Assembly (NCBI GenBank): GCA_041687435.1
Contig: JAWLBX010000015.1
Span: 1-64,000, forward strand
Length of the DNA: 64,000 bases
Reading direction: 5' to 3'
Origin: JACKII01 sp041687435
GTDB taxonomy: Bacteria > Pseudomonadota > Alphaproteobacteria > Bin95
The notes beneath the pieces were generated by a model, which saw only the letters and a program-made list of their open reading frames with translations, was not told where the DNA came from and made no database searches. A program made the translations under genes and the position numbers. Of the stretch, positions 41,877 to 51,019 are shown one piece after another; the stretch's first letter is position 1, and each line of letters opens with the position of its first letter.

Positions 41877-42743
41877 TCAATCGCCTTTTTCAACCGTGCG
41901 CTTTTCAACCCCGATCAGCTTGGGCAGGTCGATAGCCGTGTGCATTTCATGTTCGAGAGCGCGCCAATCGCCATGCGGGCGTGAGGTCAGTTTAAATTCG
42001 CCTGCCAGCTCCGCATAAAGATTGCGCCACGTCTCATAGGCCGCGAATAGGCCGGTGCCGGGATCGGCTAGGATTTTCCAACCCATGTCCGCCATTTCCT
42101 GCTTCGTCAGCCCGATCGCGGCCAGACCGCCCGGCGAGCAGAGGTACATCAGCGGCGCGGGCAGCCGTTCGCCCAAAAACCGCGCTTCCTCCGCGTTGCG
42201 CGGGCTGGCCAGCAGCACATCGGCCCCCGCCTTTTTGTAAAGCTCCAGCCGCTTGATCGCATCCTCTACCCCGGTGTTCCGTACCGCATTGGTGCGCGCG
42301 ATGATGACGAATTCGTCGGACCGGCGGGCGGCGCATGCCTCCTCCACCTTGGCGGCCATCAGTTCCGGCTCGATCATCCGCTCGACGCCGATGTGATGGT
42401 GGGCACGCTTCGGGATCAGTTGGTCCTCGATCTCGATAGCGGCAAATCCGGCGGTCTCTACCATGGGGATGGTGCGGTGCATGTGCATCGGGTCGCCGAA
42501 GCCGGTGGCGCCGTCCAGAATCAGCGGCTTGGTCGTCACCGCCGCGATTTCCGTTCCCGCCATGCACATTTCGGTGACGTTCAGGTTGGCCTCCAACAGC
42601 GCCTTGGCATAGCCGGTGGCGCCGCCGCCCAAATAGAGGGCATCGAATCCGGCCTTTTCGGCCATCATCGCCATCATCGGGTTGAGCACCAGCGGCGCAC
42701 AGATCGGCCGGCCGGTGGCCAACAACGGGCGAAGGCTGGACAT
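41877..42743 (-). CDS. Isocitrate lyase/PEP mutase superfamily protein
   Basis: 288 aa TIM barrel. LYLGGGATGYAKALLEANLN starts the fold, and the metal-binding acidic residues are in GFGDPMHMH and IEIEDQLIPKRAHHH. True lyases carry K-[KR]-C-G-H at the last motif with a catalytic cysteine. Here it is K-R-A-H-H, so isocitrate or methylisocitrate cleavage is unlikely. It is more probably an oxaloacetate decarboxylase or other PEPM-type enzyme. Convergent with the OmpA gene; divergent from the OYE gene 106 nt away. Confidence 0.87.
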   Translation of the reverse strand: MSSLRPLLATGRPICAPLVLNPMMAMMAEKAGFDALYLGGGATGYAKALLEANLNVTEMCMAGTEIAAVTTKPLILDGATGFGDPMHMHRTIPMVETAGFAAIEIEDQLIPKRAHHHIGVERMIEPELMAAKVEEACAARRSDEFVIIARTNAVRNTGVEDAIKRLELYKKAGADVLLASPRNAEEARFLGERLPAPLMYLCSPGGLAAIGLTKQEMADMGWKILADPGTGLFAAYETWRNLYAELAGEFKLTSRPHGDWRALEHEMHTAIDLPKLIGVEKRTVEKGD

Positions 42744-42849
42744 GGGGCAAAACTCCTTTTTCCGGGGAAGCGCTTTTCCAGGCGCGAAGGGTAAGCTAAG
42801 AGCCTATCCCATCCGAATTTGGTCCGCCCAGACAGAAAAGAGGCTTTCC

Positions 42850-43965
42850 ATGGCCAGCGCCCTGTTCCAACCGATCGAACTACGCAGCGTCACGCTGCCG
42901 AACCGCATCGTCATAGCGCCGATGTGCATGTATTCCGCCAAGGATGGCTCTGCCACCGACTGGCATACCATCCATCTCGGCAATCTCGCCCTGTCAGGTG
43001 CCGGCTTGCTGATCATCGAGGCGACGGGCGTCGAAGCACGCGGCCGCATCTCACCCGGTTGCGTCGGCCTCTATTCCGACGCGAACGAGGCGGCACTGAA
43101 GCGGGTTGTCGACATCGTGCGTCAGTACTCAACCATTCCGATTGGCATCCAGCTGGGCCATGCCGGGCGCAAGGCCTCTACCAATCCCCCGCAGCAGGGC
43201 GGCGCGCCGCTGAAGCCGGCGGAAGGTGCGTGGCAGACCATCGCCCCCTCCGCCGTGCCATTTGGCGAGGGCTGGCATACGCCGGTTGCCATGGACCGCA
43301 CGCTGATGGACGAGGTCATCGCCGCTGCGGTCAAGGCCACCGAGCGCGCGGCCCGTATCGGCCTGGACGTGGTCGAGTTGCATGGTGCGCACGGCTATCT
43401 GGTCAGCGAATTCCTCTCGCCCATAGCCAACAAACGCAACGACGCCTACGGCGGCGCCATCGAGAACCGCATCAAATTTCCGATGGAACTGTTCCAGGCG
43501 ATGCGCGCGGTCTGGCCGGACGACAAGCCGCTGGGCGTGCGCCTGAACGGCACCGACTGGGATGACGAGGGCCTGCATGTCGAGGACGCCATCGTCTTTG
43601 CCAAGGCGCTGGCGTCCGAAGGCTGCGATTTCCTGGATATTTCCGGCGGCGGTAACAGCCTGGTACGCCCGCCGCTGGCGCCCGGCTATCAGGCTGGCTA
43701 TGCGGCGCAGATCAAGGCAGCTAGTGGTCTGCCGACCATGGCTGTCGGCATGATCCGCGACCCCAAACTGGCGGAAAATCTGGTGGCCAGCGGTGACGTG
43801 GACATGATCGCCATGGCGCGAGGCATCCTCTACGAGCCGCGCTGGCCCTGGCGCGCTGCGTTCGAGCTGGGCGCGGACGCTCCCTACGCACCGCAATACG
43901 GCCGCGCGAACCCGAACACCTGGATCCAGGCGTTTCCGGAAACACAGGCCAACGCCGCGGAGTAA
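42850..43965 (+). CDS. NADH:flavin oxidoreductase, old yellow enzyme family (YqjM-like)
   Basis: 371 aa FMN enzyme. LFQPIELRSVTLPNRIVIAP is the N-terminal barrel start, and GHAGRKASTNPPQQGG belongs to the YqjM branch. The active-site His/His pair is in VELHGAHGYLVSEFLSPIAN, and WPWRAAFELGA near the C-terminus is typical. Reduces activated alkenes with NAD(P)H. ATG 42850 marks the conserved start; the frame is open to 42682 but that part overlaps the divergent PEPM gene promoter region. Confidence 0.92.
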   Translation: MASALFQPIELRSVTLPNRIVIAPMCMYSAKDGSATDWHTIHLGNLALSGAGLLIIEATGVEARGRISPGCVGLYSDANEAALKRVVDIVRQYSTIPIGIQLGHAGRKASTNPPQQGGAPLKPAEGAWQTIAPSAVPFGEGWHTPVAMDRTLMDEVIAAAVKATERAARIGLDVVELHGAHGYLVSEFLSPIANKRNDAYGGAIENRIKFPMELFQAMRAVWPDDKPLGVRLNGTDWDDEGLHVEDAIVFAKALASEGCDFLDISGGGNSLVRPPLAPGYQAGYAAQIKAASGLPTMAVGMIRDPKLAENLVASGDVDMIAMARGILYEPRWPWRAAFELGADAPYAPQYGRANPNTWIQAFPETQANAAE

Positions 43966-44052
43966 CCGCGCGGCAAACGCACTTGACGGCACCCTGCCCC
44001 CGTGCGACGCGAGAGGCCTGAAGCGTCTCTCGCGTCCATGGAGGATAGCTGC

Positions 44053-44688
44053 ATGAGCCTTACCTTGTATGGCTTGGCCATGAGCCGGGCCGGCCGTTGC
44101 CTCTGGGCTCTGGAAGAACTCGGCGTTGCCTATGAGCACGTGCCGACCAACTTCATGGGCGAAAACAAGGCGCCGGAATTCCTGGCAATCAATCCGAACG
44201 GGCGTCTGCCGGCGCTGACGCACGACGACCTGTGCCTGTTCGAGTCCATGGCAATCAATCTCTACCTCGCCCGCACCTTTGGGCAGGACACGTTGCAGCC
44301 GGATACCGAAGCGGACGCTGCCCACGCGGTCCAGTGGTCATTCTGGGTCATGACAGAGTGCGAAGAGCCGCTGCTGCACGGCCTGCTGCACACCCTTGGC
44401 CTGATGGGGTTTGAAAAAAGCCGGAAGAGGGTCGCGGAACAGCGCGATGCGTTGGACCGGCCACTGACCGTCCTGAACGGCGTCCTTGCCGGGCGGGACT
44501 ATCTGGTGGGCAACCGGTTCACCGTCGCCGACCTGAACGTGGCTTCCGTCTATCTCTGGGCGGCCATGGCAAAAATAGACCTGGCGCCGCACAACCATGT
44601 GCGGGACTGGCTGACCCGATGCCTCAGCCGGCCGGCCTGCAGGGCCGTCGGGGAGATCGCGAAGGCAGAAATGGCGAAAATGGGATGA
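44053..44688 (+). CDS. Glutathione S-transferase family protein
   Basis: 211 aa. N-terminal thioredoxin-like domain: LYGLAMSRAGRCLWALEELG (active-site serine in S-R-A-G-R), the cis-proline region NGRLPALTHDD and ESMAINLYLA for glutathione contact. The helical C-domain includes YLVGNRFTVADLNVASVYLW. ATG 44053 has GGAGGATAG upstream. The stop overlaps the next start (ATGA), linking it to a flavoprotein. Confidence 0.9.
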   Translation: MSLTLYGLAMSRAGRCLWALEELGVAYEHVPTNFMGENKAPEFLAINPNGRLPALTHDDLCLFESMAINLYLARTFGQDTLQPDTEADAAHAVQWSFWVMTECEEPLLHGLLHTLGLMGFEKSRKRVAEQRDALDRPLTVLNGVLAGRDYLVGNRFTVADLNVASVYLWAAMAKIDLAPHNHVRDWLTRCLSRPACRAVGEIAKAEMAKMG

Positions 44689-45818
44689 GCACCCCTGCGG
44701 ATATTCTGATTGTCGGCGGCGGCATGGCCGGCGCATCGGCCGGCTATTTCCTGGCCGAGCGCGGCCGCCGGGTGATCCTGCTGGAGCGGGAGGAGCGTTG
44801 CGGCTATCACACGACCGGCCGCTCTGCCGCGCTCTACAGCCAAGCCTATGGCAACACCGCCATCGTCGCGCTCACCATCGGAGGCGAGGATTTCTATGTA
44901 AACCCGCCTCAGGGCTTCGCCGATCATCCCTTGCTCTCCCCCCGTGGCGCGCTGTTTTTCGGCCGCGGCGACCAAGTGGCTGCCGTCAAAGCCGCGGTGG
45001 AGGAAGGCCAGGCGTTGGTCCCAAGCGTCCGCCTGCTGGATGCGGGAGAGGCCCGGCGCCTGTGCCCGGCCCTGCGCCCGGAATACGTGGCTTGCGCCGG
45101 CTTCGAGCCGAACGCCCGCGATATCGACGTCGATGCGCTGCACCAGGGCTTCCTGCGCGGGCTGCGGGCGAAGGGCGGCCAGGTCATCGTCAATGCCGCG
45201 GTGCAAGCACTGGAGCACAGTGCTGGTCAGTGGCAGGTGCGGACCGGTGCCGGTGACTTTGCGGCACCCGTGGTGGTCAATGCCGCCGGTGCGTGGGCCG
45301 ATACGATTGGGCAAATGGCCGGCTGCCGCCCAGTGGGCTGCGTTCCGAAGCGCCGCACCGCCTTTCTGTTCCAACCGCCCGAAGGCATGGATACCCATGC
45401 CTGGCCGATGGTGGTGGATGTTGAGGAGCAGTTCTACATCAAGCCGGACGCCGGCCTGCTGCTGGGCTCGCCCGCCGACGAAACACCGGTGGAGCCGCAT
45501 GATGCCTTTCCCGAGGAAATGGACATCGCCATCGGCGCCGACCGCATCCAGACGGCAACCACGCTGGAAATCCGCTCCATCAAACACAGTTGGGCGGGCT
45601 TGCGCAGCTTCGTTGCGGACAAGACGCCGGTGGCCGGCTACGACCGCCAGCAGAAAGGCTTTTTCTGGCTTTGCGGCCAGGGCGGTTATGGCATCCAGAC
45701 CGCCCCCGGCCTGGGTGCCAGCGCTGCGGCCCTGATCGAGGGTGAGGATTTGCCGGAACAGGTGCGCAACCTGGGCCTAACCGCTGCCGCGCTCGCGCCG
45801 GAGCGGTTGCGCCCCTAA
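44685..45818 (+). CDS. FAD-dependent oxidoreductase (DadA/glycine oxidase-like)
   Basis: 377 aa. The Rossmann dinucleotide motif is ILIVGGGMAGASAGYFLAER at residues 7-26, with an acidic residue at the end of strand 2 (LLEREE). HTTGRSAALYSQAYG follows the FAD loop, and the C-terminal WLCGQGGYGIQTAPGLGASA is the second FAD-binding part of the D-amino-acid oxidase fold. Likely oxidises an amine or amino acid; substrate unknown. Translationally coupled to the GST gene. Its end overlaps the convergent LLM gene by 4 nt. Confidence 0.88.
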   Translation: MSTPADILIVGGGMAGASAGYFLAERGRRVILLEREERCGYHTTGRSAALYSQAYGNTAIVALTIGGEDFYVNPPQGFADHPLLSPRGALFFGRGDQVAAVKAAVEEGQALVPSVRLLDAGEARRLCPALRPEYVACAGFEPNARDIDVDALHQGFLRGLRAKGGQVIVNAAVQALEHSAGQWQVRTGAGDFAAPVVVNAAGAWADTIGQMAGCRPVGCVPKRRTAFLFQPPEGMDTHAWPMVVDVEEQFYIKPDAGLLLGSPADETPVEPHDAFPEEMDIAIGADRIQTATTLEIRSIKHSWAGLRSFVADKTPVAGYDRQQKGFFWLCGQGGYGIQTAPGLGASAAALIEGEDLPEQVRNLGLTAAALAPERLRP

Positions 45819-46753
45819 AGCTTCGGCACGATATCGCTGGCAAAACGCTCCATCTGCTCCATCTGGGCGGCGGCGCTGTCGCCGCGATAACGCACGACGA
45901 TCTTTTGGAAACCGGCGTCCAGAATGGATTTCAGGTCATCGATGATCTGGTCTTGCGAGCCACTGCCCATATCGCGGCTGCCGAACGGCCCCTGTTTCGG
46001 CTCGCCCGGTGCGATGAATATCTTGTAGGCCAGTTGCAGGTCGTCGAACCGCCGCCCCTGTTCGTCGCAGATGCGCTTCAGCGCGGCGAGCCGCTCCGGC
46101 ATCTGCTCCCGGCCCAGGGCAACCGCCAGCCAACCGTCGTTGCGGGCGACCCGGCGCAGCGCCGGATTGGACACGCCCCCGATCAGCACCGGCGGGTGCG
46201 GCTGTTGCACCGAGCCCGGCACTGAATGCACCGGGCGGAAGCTGTAGGTCTCGCCTTCATAGCCGACCCTGCCGCCGCCCGAGAGGGCCTTGAAAATCTC
46301 CAGATACTCGTCCGTTGCCTTGCCGCGCAGCGCGAAGTCCGCTGTATCCAGCACCTCGAACTCCTCACGCAGCCAGCCAACACCGGCGCCCAGCACGACG
46401 CGCCCGCCGGAAAACTGGTCGATGGTGATCAGCATGCGCGCCAGCAAAACCGGGTTGCGGTAGGGAATGATCAGGACCGCCGTTCCCAGTTTCACCCGAC
46501 TGGTCGCGCCCGCCAGCACGCCCATGGCCGCGATCGGCTCCAGCAACGGGTCGGTGGTCGGGGCCGGAAAGCTGCCGTCGGCGCTGAATGGATACTGCGA
46601 GTCGAACGCCGCCGGAAACACTACATGGTCCGCCAGCCAAACCGAATCGAATCCCGCGCGCTCGGCAAATTGCGCCAGCGCGACGATGGTTTCCGGCTGG
46701 GCAAGCGGCCCGTAAATGCCGACGTCGAGGCCGAATTGGTCCATGCTGGCCAT
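45815..46753 (-). CDS. LLM-class flavin-dependent oxidoreductase (F420-type, TIGR03619-like)
   Basis: 312 aa luciferase-like TIM barrel. AERAGFDSVWLADHVVFP at the N-terminus, MGVLAGATSRVKLGTAVLI, then TIDQFSGGRVVLGAGVGWLR and a substrate loop PHPPVLIGGVSNPALRRVAR. Class members use FMN or F420; cofactor choice is not evident. ATG 46753 has AGAGG about 12 nt upstream; a second ATG lies at 46744. Only 55 nt separate it from the broken HEPN gene upstream on the same strand. Confidence 0.87.
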   Translation of the reverse strand: MASMDQFGLDVGIYGPLAQPETIVALAQFAERAGFDSVWLADHVVFPAAFDSQYPFSADGSFPAPTTDPLLEPIAAMGVLAGATSRVKLGTAVLIIPYRNPVLLARMLITIDQFSGGRVVLGAGVGWLREEFEVLDTADFALRGKATDEYLEIFKALSGGGRVGYEGETYSFRPVHSVPGSVQQPHPPVLIGGVSNPALRRVARNDGWLAVALGREQMPERLAALKRICDEQGRRFDDLQLAYKIFIAPGEPKQGPFGSRDMGSGSQDQIIDDLKSILDAGFQKIVVRYRGDSAAAQMEQMERFASDIVPKL

Positions 46754-46808
46754 TCTATGTTCTATCCTCTTTAGGATATCATTTTAGTAATTTTATCAAA
46801 ATGTTAAC

Positions 46809-47495
46809 TTAAAGTCTGCGTATTTTCATAAACTCAGGCAAAGATTTAGGGTTTACCCTTAACCGCTTTCGCTCTTGTTCCATTCTTATCCCATCATCTA
46901 TTAAATAAAGCAAGCTCTCTCCATCTGCCACAGTGACGATTTCAGAAAATGCAGTTTCAGACTGTAATAATTCACCCGATATTTTATTTAATACATCACA
47001 GATATTATTAATTGATTCATCGACTTATTTTCTGTTTATACCTGTCAAATTTTTTGCATATCCATTAATTGCAAAATTTAAATCAGTATGTGAAATTTTT
47101 TTATTGCGCCACTCTCTAGCAAACTCAGCATTCGTCAATGTATGACCGACCAATAATTTTACATCTTTTTCTAAATCATTCCCTTTCATTATGGCTGGCA
47201 ATCTTCTAATGCTAAGATTATCATGCCCTGCTGTTTTTTCTGAATCTGTTAATTTTGCTATGTGCAAAATAATATATTCCCACATTATATCTTGTGTCAT
47301 TTTAAAAAAATTACCAGTTTCCATGTTTAATAAATCCACTCTTTCTTTGCTGTGGCCGAAAAGTGTTTTGTATTCTTTCCATCTATAACAAAGAATTATC
47401 GTTTCTTGCCGAATAGCTGTATAGAGAGAACCTAGTTCCTCACCCATAACTTCAATATTACGAAGGCGAGCTTCTTCGGCGGTAATGTGTCCCAT
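46809..47495 (-). pseudogene. AbiU2-type HEPN protein, interrupted by an in-frame stop
   Basis: The frame from ATG 47495 reads 156 residues to TAA at 47027-47025, then continues in the same frame without further stops (VDESINNICDVLNKISGELL ... EFMKIRRL) to TAA at 46811-46809. The full length is about 228 codons. The layout (GSLYTAIRQETIILCYRWKE, YKTLFGHSKERVDLLN, FFKMTQDIMWEYIILHIAKL, then EFAREWRNKKISHTD) follows the AbiU2 HEPN family linked to abortive infection, with the R-N-x4-H active-site pattern. Base composition is AT-rich and differs sharply from neighbours, indicating recent transfer. The single stop suggests recent inactivation; a sequencing error is possible. Confidence 0.7.
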
Positions 47496-47564
47496 GCTTG
47501 CTCCAGAAATTCGTCAAATAGGCCCAAGGCGACTTTTGTCGAAGCACCATATCAAGCGGATGCT

Positions 47565-48140
47565 CTACACCGAATAGTCAATCATCCTGACCTCCCCTTC
47601 CGCCAAATCCAGCACCGCACACGACAACTGCCGGCCGTTGCGTTGGTCGCGGGCGTCGCCGGCGGAGCCGGGGTTGACCACCAGCACATCGCCGACGCGC
47701 TCCGCCACCTGCTGGTGGGTGTGGCCGTACAGCACGATATCGGCATCCGCCTCGCCAAAGCGCTGCAAATCCTTGGAGCCGGGCAGGATATAGGCGCCCT
47801 GCGGCTCCCACGGGGTGGAGTGCACCATCAGGATGCGCTGGCCATGGCGTTCCAACTCCAGGCGATAGGGTTGCGCCTCCAGCCAGGCGACCAGTTCCTG
47901 GTCCACCCAGCTTGCCGCGCGCGCCCTGGCGCCCTGGGGGCCGAGAAAGCCCCATTCGTGATTGCCGAGGATGGTCGGGATGCCATTGTCGCGCAGCCAG
48001 CCGACGACCTCGTTCGAGAAGCGGTAGTCGTAAATCGTGTCACCGAGGCAGAGCAATTCGTCCACCGCGCCCATCAGTTCGACCGCCTTCAGCAACCCGG
48101 CCATGTTGCCGTGAATGTCGGAAACAATGCCGATTCTCAC
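47565..48140 (-). CDS. Metallophosphoesterase (YfcE/calcineurin-like)
   Basis: 191 aa. Di-metal phosphoesterase motifs are complete: IGIVSDIHGNMAG (D-x-H), LCLGDTIYDY (GD), ILGNHEWG (GNHE), MVHSTPW and VLYGHTHQQVAE (GHTH). Cleaves phosphodiesters or monoesters of unknown identity. The start is GTG 48140, overlapping the purD stop by 4 nt (GTGA); the frame extends to 48176 inside purD but the fold starts here. Confidence 0.88.
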   Translation of the reverse strand: MRIGIVSDIHGNMAGLLKAVELMGAVDELLCLGDTIYDYRFSNEVVGWLRDNGIPTILGNHEWGFLGPQGARARAASWVDQELVAWLEAQPYRLELERHGQRILMVHSTPWEPQGAYILPGSKDLQRFGEADADIVLYGHTHQQVAERVGDVLVVNPGSAGDARDQRNGRQLSCAVLDLAEGEVRMIDYSV

Positions 48141-49411
48141 CCGGCCGTCTCCCGGGCGGCGATATCGCGGCGGCAAAACCCTTCCGGCCAGTCGATCCGG
48201 TCCACGGCCTCATAGGCGCGAACTGCGGCTTCCTTGATAGTGTCGCCAAGGCCGGTAATGCCCAACACCCGGCCGCCATTTGCCAGCACCCCGTCACCAT
48301 CGGCCACAGTGCCCGCGTGAAATGGGATCACATCCAGCAGGCCTGCCAGACTGTCCAGCCCCCTGATCTCCGTCCCCTTGGCATAGGAGCCGGGATAGCC
48401 GTTGGCGGCCATGACAACGCATACCGCTGCCTCGTCGTACCAACGCAAATCGAACTGATCCAGCACGCCGTCGCGGGCGGCAAACATGGCTGGAATCAGG
48501 TCCGATTGCAGGCGCGGCAGCAACACCTGCGCTTCCGGGTCGCCCAGGCGGCAATTGAATTCGATCACCTTGGGCCCGTCTGCTGTCAGCATCAGGCCGG
48601 CATACAGCACGCCTTTGTAGGGCGCGCCTTCCACGGCCATGCCCTGCACCACCGGGTCGATGATTTCGCGCATGACGCGCTCGCTCATCGCATCGTCCAC
48701 CGCGGGCGCGGGCGAATAGGCGCCCATGCCGCCGGTATTGGGGCCGGTGTCGCCATCGCCGACGCGCTTGTGATCGCGGGCAGTGCCGAAGGGCAGCGCG
48801 GTCTTGCCATCCACCAGGGCGAAAAAGCTGGCTTCCTCGCCCTCCATGAACTCCTCTACAACGATTTCCTGTCCGGCCGTGCCGAATTCGCCCTTGATCA
48901 TGGCAAGGTCAATGGCGGCCAGCGCCTCGGCCCGTGTTTCCGGCAGCAGAACGCCTTTGCCGCCCGCCAGCCCATCCGCTTTTACCACGACCCGGCCCGG
49001 TTGCTGCGCCACGTAAGCCTTGGCCATGACCGGATCGCGGAAACGGCGATACCTGGCCGTCGGCACGCCGTATTTTGCGCACAGGTCTTTCATGAAGCCC
49101 TTGGACCCTTCAATCTGCGCCGCGGCGGCGCTGGGCCCAAATGCCTTGATGCCGGCCGCCTCCAGCCGGTCCACCAGACCCGCGCAGAGCGGCGCTTCCG
49201 GTCCGACTACGACCAGATCGACAGCATGCTCTTTCGCAAACGCCAGAATGCCGTCCAGGTCATCCGCCGCCAGGTCGGGCACACACGTTGCCTCTCGCGC
49301 AATGCCGGCATTGCCCGGGGCGCACCAGATCGCGTCGCACAGCGGCGATGCGGCAATGGCCCAACACAGGGCGTGCTCGCGGCCGCCGCTGCCGATAACG
49401 AGAAATTTCAC
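48137..49411 (-). CDS. purD: Phosphoribosylamine-glycine ligase (GAR synthetase)
   Basis: 424 aa, the usual length for PurD. ATP-grasp enzyme joining phosphoribosylamine and glycine in purine synthesis. MKFLVIGSGGREHALCWAIA and VVVGPEAPLCAGLVDRLEAA define the N-domain. SKGFMKDLCAKYGVPTA and VKADGLAGGKGVLLPE are the ATP-grasp signature, and NCRLGDPEAQVLLPRL closes the active site. Cotranscribed with the phosphoesterase; divergent from xseA 60 nt away, a linkage common in alphaproteobacteria. Confidence 0.96.
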   Translation of the reverse strand: MKFLVIGSGGREHALCWAIAASPLCDAIWCAPGNAGIAREATCVPDLAADDLDGILAFAKEHAVDLVVVGPEAPLCAGLVDRLEAAGIKAFGPSAAAAQIEGSKGFMKDLCAKYGVPTARYRRFRDPVMAKAYVAQQPGRVVVKADGLAGGKGVLLPETRAEALAAIDLAMIKGEFGTAGQEIVVEEFMEGEEASFFALVDGKTALPFGTARDHKRVGDGDTGPNTGGMGAYSPAPAVDDAMSERVMREIIDPVVQGMAVEGAPYKGVLYAGLMLTADGPKVIEFNCRLGDPEAQVLLPRLQSDLIPAMFAARDGVLDQFDLRWYDEAAVCVVMAANGYPGSYAKGTEIRGLDSLAGLLDVIPFHAGTVADGDGVLANGGRVLGITGLGDTIKEAAVRAYEAVDRIDWPEGFCRRDIAARETAG

Positions 49412-49471
49412 GCCGAAACGCTCCGCTTAACATCTGTCACAATCGACGCCGATCTTGTAGCATCCGGCGCG

Positions 49472-51016
49472 ATGAGTACCAACCATGCACCACCGCACGC
49501 CGAACCGGGCCTTGACCTTGCGCCGCCGGACCCCGCGGCCACCAACCAGCCCGAATTCTCCGTCAGCGAACTGGCCCGCGCCATTCGCGGCTTGTTGGAG
49601 GGGGAATTCGGCCGCGTGCGCGTGCGGGGCGAGATCACCGGCTTCAAGCGCGCCGGCTCCGGACATCTGTATTTCCGGCTGAAGGATCAGGACGCAGTGC
49701 TGGATGCGGTCTGCTGGCGCGGCGCCGCCGGCCGGCTCAATGTGGCGCCACAGGATGGGCTGGAGGTCATCGCCACCGGCAAGATCACCGGCTACCCCGG
49801 CCGCTCCACCTATCAGATCGTGATAGAGCAGATGGAGATGGCCGGCGAAGGGGCCCTGCTCAAGCTGCTGGAGGACCGGCGCAAGGCGCTGGCGGCCGAA
49901 GGCCTGTTCGCGGCCGAGCGCAAACGCCCCCTGCCCTTTCTTCCGGCCGTGATCGGCGTTGTTACCTCGCCCACCGGCGCGGTGATTCGGGATATCCTGC
50001 ACAGGCTGCGCGACCGTTTTCCCCGCCGCGTGCTGGTGTGGCCCGTGGCAGTCCAGGGGGACGCCGCGGCACCACAGGTCGCCGCCGCAATCCGCGGCTT
50101 CAATGCGTTAAAGCCCGGTGATCCGGCCCTGCCACGCCCGGACGTGCTGATCGTGGCGCGCGGCGGCGGCAGCCTGGAGGATCTCTGGGCCTTCAACGAG
50201 GAAATCGTCGTCCGCGCCGCTGCCGAATCGGAAATCCCCCTGATTTCGGCGGTTGGCCATGAGACCGACACCACTTTGATCGACCATGCGGCCGACCGGC
50301 GCGCCCCAACGCCGACCGCCGCCGCCGAACTGGCCGTGCCGGTGGTCAGCGAATTGCTGATGCGCATCGCCGACCTGGATCGCCGCCTGCTTGGTGGCGC
50401 GGTGCGCGGGCTGGAAGAGCGGCACTTGCGCCTGCAAGGCGCCGCCCGCGGCCTGCCGGCACCGGCCGACTTGGTGGAGCAGGCCGCCCAGCGCGTCGAT
50501 GACCAGGCCGAGCGGCTGGCCCTCACCCTGCGCGGCTATCTCGTCAACGCGGCACAGAATGTGCGGGCCAGCGCCGCCCGCCTGCGCCACCCGCGGGAAA
50601 TTCTGGCGCTGCACGGCCAGTCACTCACGGCGCAAAGCCGGGCGCTGGACCGGGCGGCGGACCAGGCCTGGCGGGGGGCAGACCATGCCCTCGCCCGCGT
50701 CGATGCCGCCCGCCGTCTGCCTCTGGCGGCCGCCCGCGCTATTGACGACGCCGAACGGCGGCTGGAGCATACCGGCGCGCTCCTGCAATCCTATTCCTAC
50801 GAGCGGGTGCTGGACCGGGGTTTCGTGCTGGTGCGCGGCCCGGATGGGCCGGTCACCGACGCCGCCGATGCCACGCCAGGGCTGGCCGTCACCTTGCAAT
50901 TCCGGGACAATCAGACCCGTGATGCCATCATTCAGGGCGAGGCCGAGCCCAAAACACCCGCCCGCAAGAAACACGCGGCCAAATCCCGCGATGGCCGGCA
51001 AGGCAGCCTGCTGTAG
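49472..51016 (+). CDS. xseA: Exodeoxyribonuclease VII large subunit
   Basis: 514 aa. Degrades single-stranded DNA together with XseB, which is not in this window. An OB-fold N-domain (FSVSELARAIRGLLEGEFGR) is followed by the catalytic core with GVVTSPTGAVIRDILHRLRD, DVLIVARGGGSLEDLWAFNE and SAVGHETDTTLIDHAADRRA. A long coiled-coil part rich in Ala/Arg/Leu lies at about 350-450, and the C-terminal domain has a basic Lys-rich tail. ATG 49472 precedes a short Pro-rich lead; the frame upstream is antisense to purD. Confidence 0.95.
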   Translation: MSTNHAPPHAEPGLDLAPPDPAATNQPEFSVSELARAIRGLLEGEFGRVRVRGEITGFKRAGSGHLYFRLKDQDAVLDAVCWRGAAGRLNVAPQDGLEVIATGKITGYPGRSTYQIVIEQMEMAGEGALLKLLEDRRKALAAEGLFAAERKRPLPFLPAVIGVVTSPTGAVIRDILHRLRDRFPRRVLVWPVAVQGDAAAPQVAAAIRGFNALKPGDPALPRPDVLIVARGGGSLEDLWAFNEEIVVRAAAESEIPLISAVGHETDTTLIDHAADRRAPTPTAAAELAVPVVSELLMRIADLDRRLLGGAVRGLEERHLRLQGAARGLPAPADLVEQAAQRVDDQAERLALTLRGYLVNAAQNVRASAARLRHPREILALHGQSLTAQSRALDRAADQAWRGADHALARVDAARRLPLAAARAIDDAERRLEHTGALLQSYSYERVLDRGFVLVRGPDGPVTDAADATPGLAVTLQFRDNQTRDAIIQGEAEPKTPARKKHAAKSRDGRQGSLL

Positions 51017-51019
51017 GCC

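Noticed and set aside
47912..49471. Upstream extension of xseA by about 520 codons
   Set aside because: The extension is antisense to purD and the phosphoesterase; the family N-terminus begins at 49472.
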